Positions 5,256 through 5,485 of a DNA stretch of 5,485 nucleotides are shown piece after piece. The notes under the pieces are model-generated. The model had not been told where the DNA came from and made no database searches. It saw only the letters and a list, made by a program, of their open reading frames with translations. The position numbers and the translations under genes are program-made. The first letter of the stretch is position 1. The number at the start of each line of letters is the position of its first letter. The stretch covers positions 1 through 5,485 of the forward strand of contig QMZP01000067.1 in NCBI GenBank assembly GCA_003663225.1, read 5' to 3'. Source of the stretch: Candidatus Aenigmatarchaeota archaeon (lineage in GTDB: Archaea > Aenigmatarchaeota > Aenigmatarchaeia > QMZP01).

Positions 5256-5266
5256 TGAACTGTTCA
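5256..5266. promoter_or_regulatory. Palindrome next to the prs TATA-like box, possible operator
   Basis: TGAAC-T-GTTCA is a perfect 11-base inverted repeat. It starts two bases beyond the prs TATA-like box on its upstream (BRE) side and ends within the stop codon of the Cys-rich gene. A second overlapping palindrome, GTTC-A-GAAC, lies at 5262-5270, and GAAC recurs at 5273-5276. This is a sensible place for a regulator to block or assist TFB/TBP binding. Part of the pattern is coding sequence (F-V-F-stop), so chance is possible. Confidence 0.3.
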
Positions 5267-5485
5267 GAACACGAACATGAGCGAGCCGATAAGCGACGCA
5301 ATGATTATTGTAATGATGCCTATACTGAAACCGTCTGCAGCCGCTGCCACGACAGAGTCTATGCATTCGCCGCTGAAGCATATGGCATTAGGCTGGCATG
5401 TGTTTCCACATGAACCACAATGCGTGGAACTTGTATACGTGTTCACACAAGAGCCGGAGCAGCAGTGGCCGAACAGGCATGGCTG
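5264..5485 (-). CDS. Cys-rich repeat surface protein with C-terminal membrane anchor (partial)
   Basis: The reading frame is open to the window edge, so only the last 73 residues are present and the real start lies beyond 5485; the in-frame GTG at 5446 is unlikely to be it. Nine cysteines fall in the first 41 residues. The pattern C9-S-G-S-C13-V-N-T, H22-C-G-S-C26-G-N-T-C30, C36-F-S-G-E-C41 resembles STIG1-like and myxobacterial-type Cys-rich repeats (C-x-G-x-C, C-G-x-C-G-x2-C, C-x2-G-x-C). C3-L-F-G-H-C8 looks like the last part of a preceding repeat with the same spacing, so the full protein probably has tandem repeats. A single membrane segment (about 52-73) ends the protein with no basic residues after it. 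This suggests a disulphide-rich extracellular domain tethered at the C-terminus. The ligand or role is unknown. Confidence 0.75.
   Translation of the reverse strand, partial: QPCLFGHCCSGSCVNTYTSSTHCGSCGNTCQPNAICFSGECIDSVVAAAADGFSIGIITIIIASLIGSLMFVF

Noticed and set aside
5264..5446. Complete small Cys-rich protein starting at GTG 5446
   Set aside because: The frame stays open and in the same Cys-repeat style to the window edge, so this is a truncated larger gene.

Overview
The window reads as archaeal chromosome, most likely from a small-genome DPANN lineage such as Micrarchaeota; the phylum is an inference from gene style, not a match. Four things support this. Seven of ten gene starts have an AT-rich TATA-like box centred about 24-27 nt upstream of the ATG and no room for a Shine-Dalgarno leader, the layout of leaderless archaeal transcripts. 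ATA dominates isoleucine and AGG arginine. The regulator is a typical archaeal winged helix (HTH_45-like), and the PRPP synthase is the short archaeal kind. Coding density is very high and GC is about one half by eye, except for the AT-richer first 237 bases.

Layout. 1-237: non-coding, ending in a promoter. 238-1726 (+): a three-gene operon of a six-segment membrane protein, a winged-helix regulator joined by an ATGA overlap, and a four-segment membrane protein. 1720-2367 (-): a solo Cas4-like Fe-S PD-(D/E)XK protein whose E-x-K active-site motif reads G-V-R. 2418-2753 (+): a small low-molecular-weight-type tyrosine phosphatase, divergent from the Cas4-like gene across one shared AT box. 2754-3167 (-): a membrane-anchored, highly charged coiled-coil protein with a C-terminal zinc ribbon. 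3237-4004 (+): a YhfC-like polytopic membrane protein. 4035-4277 (+): an unrecognised 80-residue helical protein. 4274-5224 (-): ribose-phosphate pyrophosphokinase. 5264-5485 (-): the C-terminal end of a Cys-rich surface protein with a terminal membrane anchor, running off the window.

How it fits together. Apart from the first operon the genes look individually transcribed. Three tail-to-tail gene pairs meet with overlaps of 7, 0 and 4 bases, and two head-to-head pairs share promoter regions of 50 and 69 bases. The first operon looks like a split membrane sensor/regulator module of unknown signal. There is no CRISPR array, cas1/cas2, transposase, tRNA or rRNA. The points most worth a second look are the Cas4-like protein with its altered catalytic motif, the membrane/winged-helix/membrane operon, the symmetric bidirectional promoter, and the Cys-rich surface repeat protein. 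No single element proves a wholly new system.
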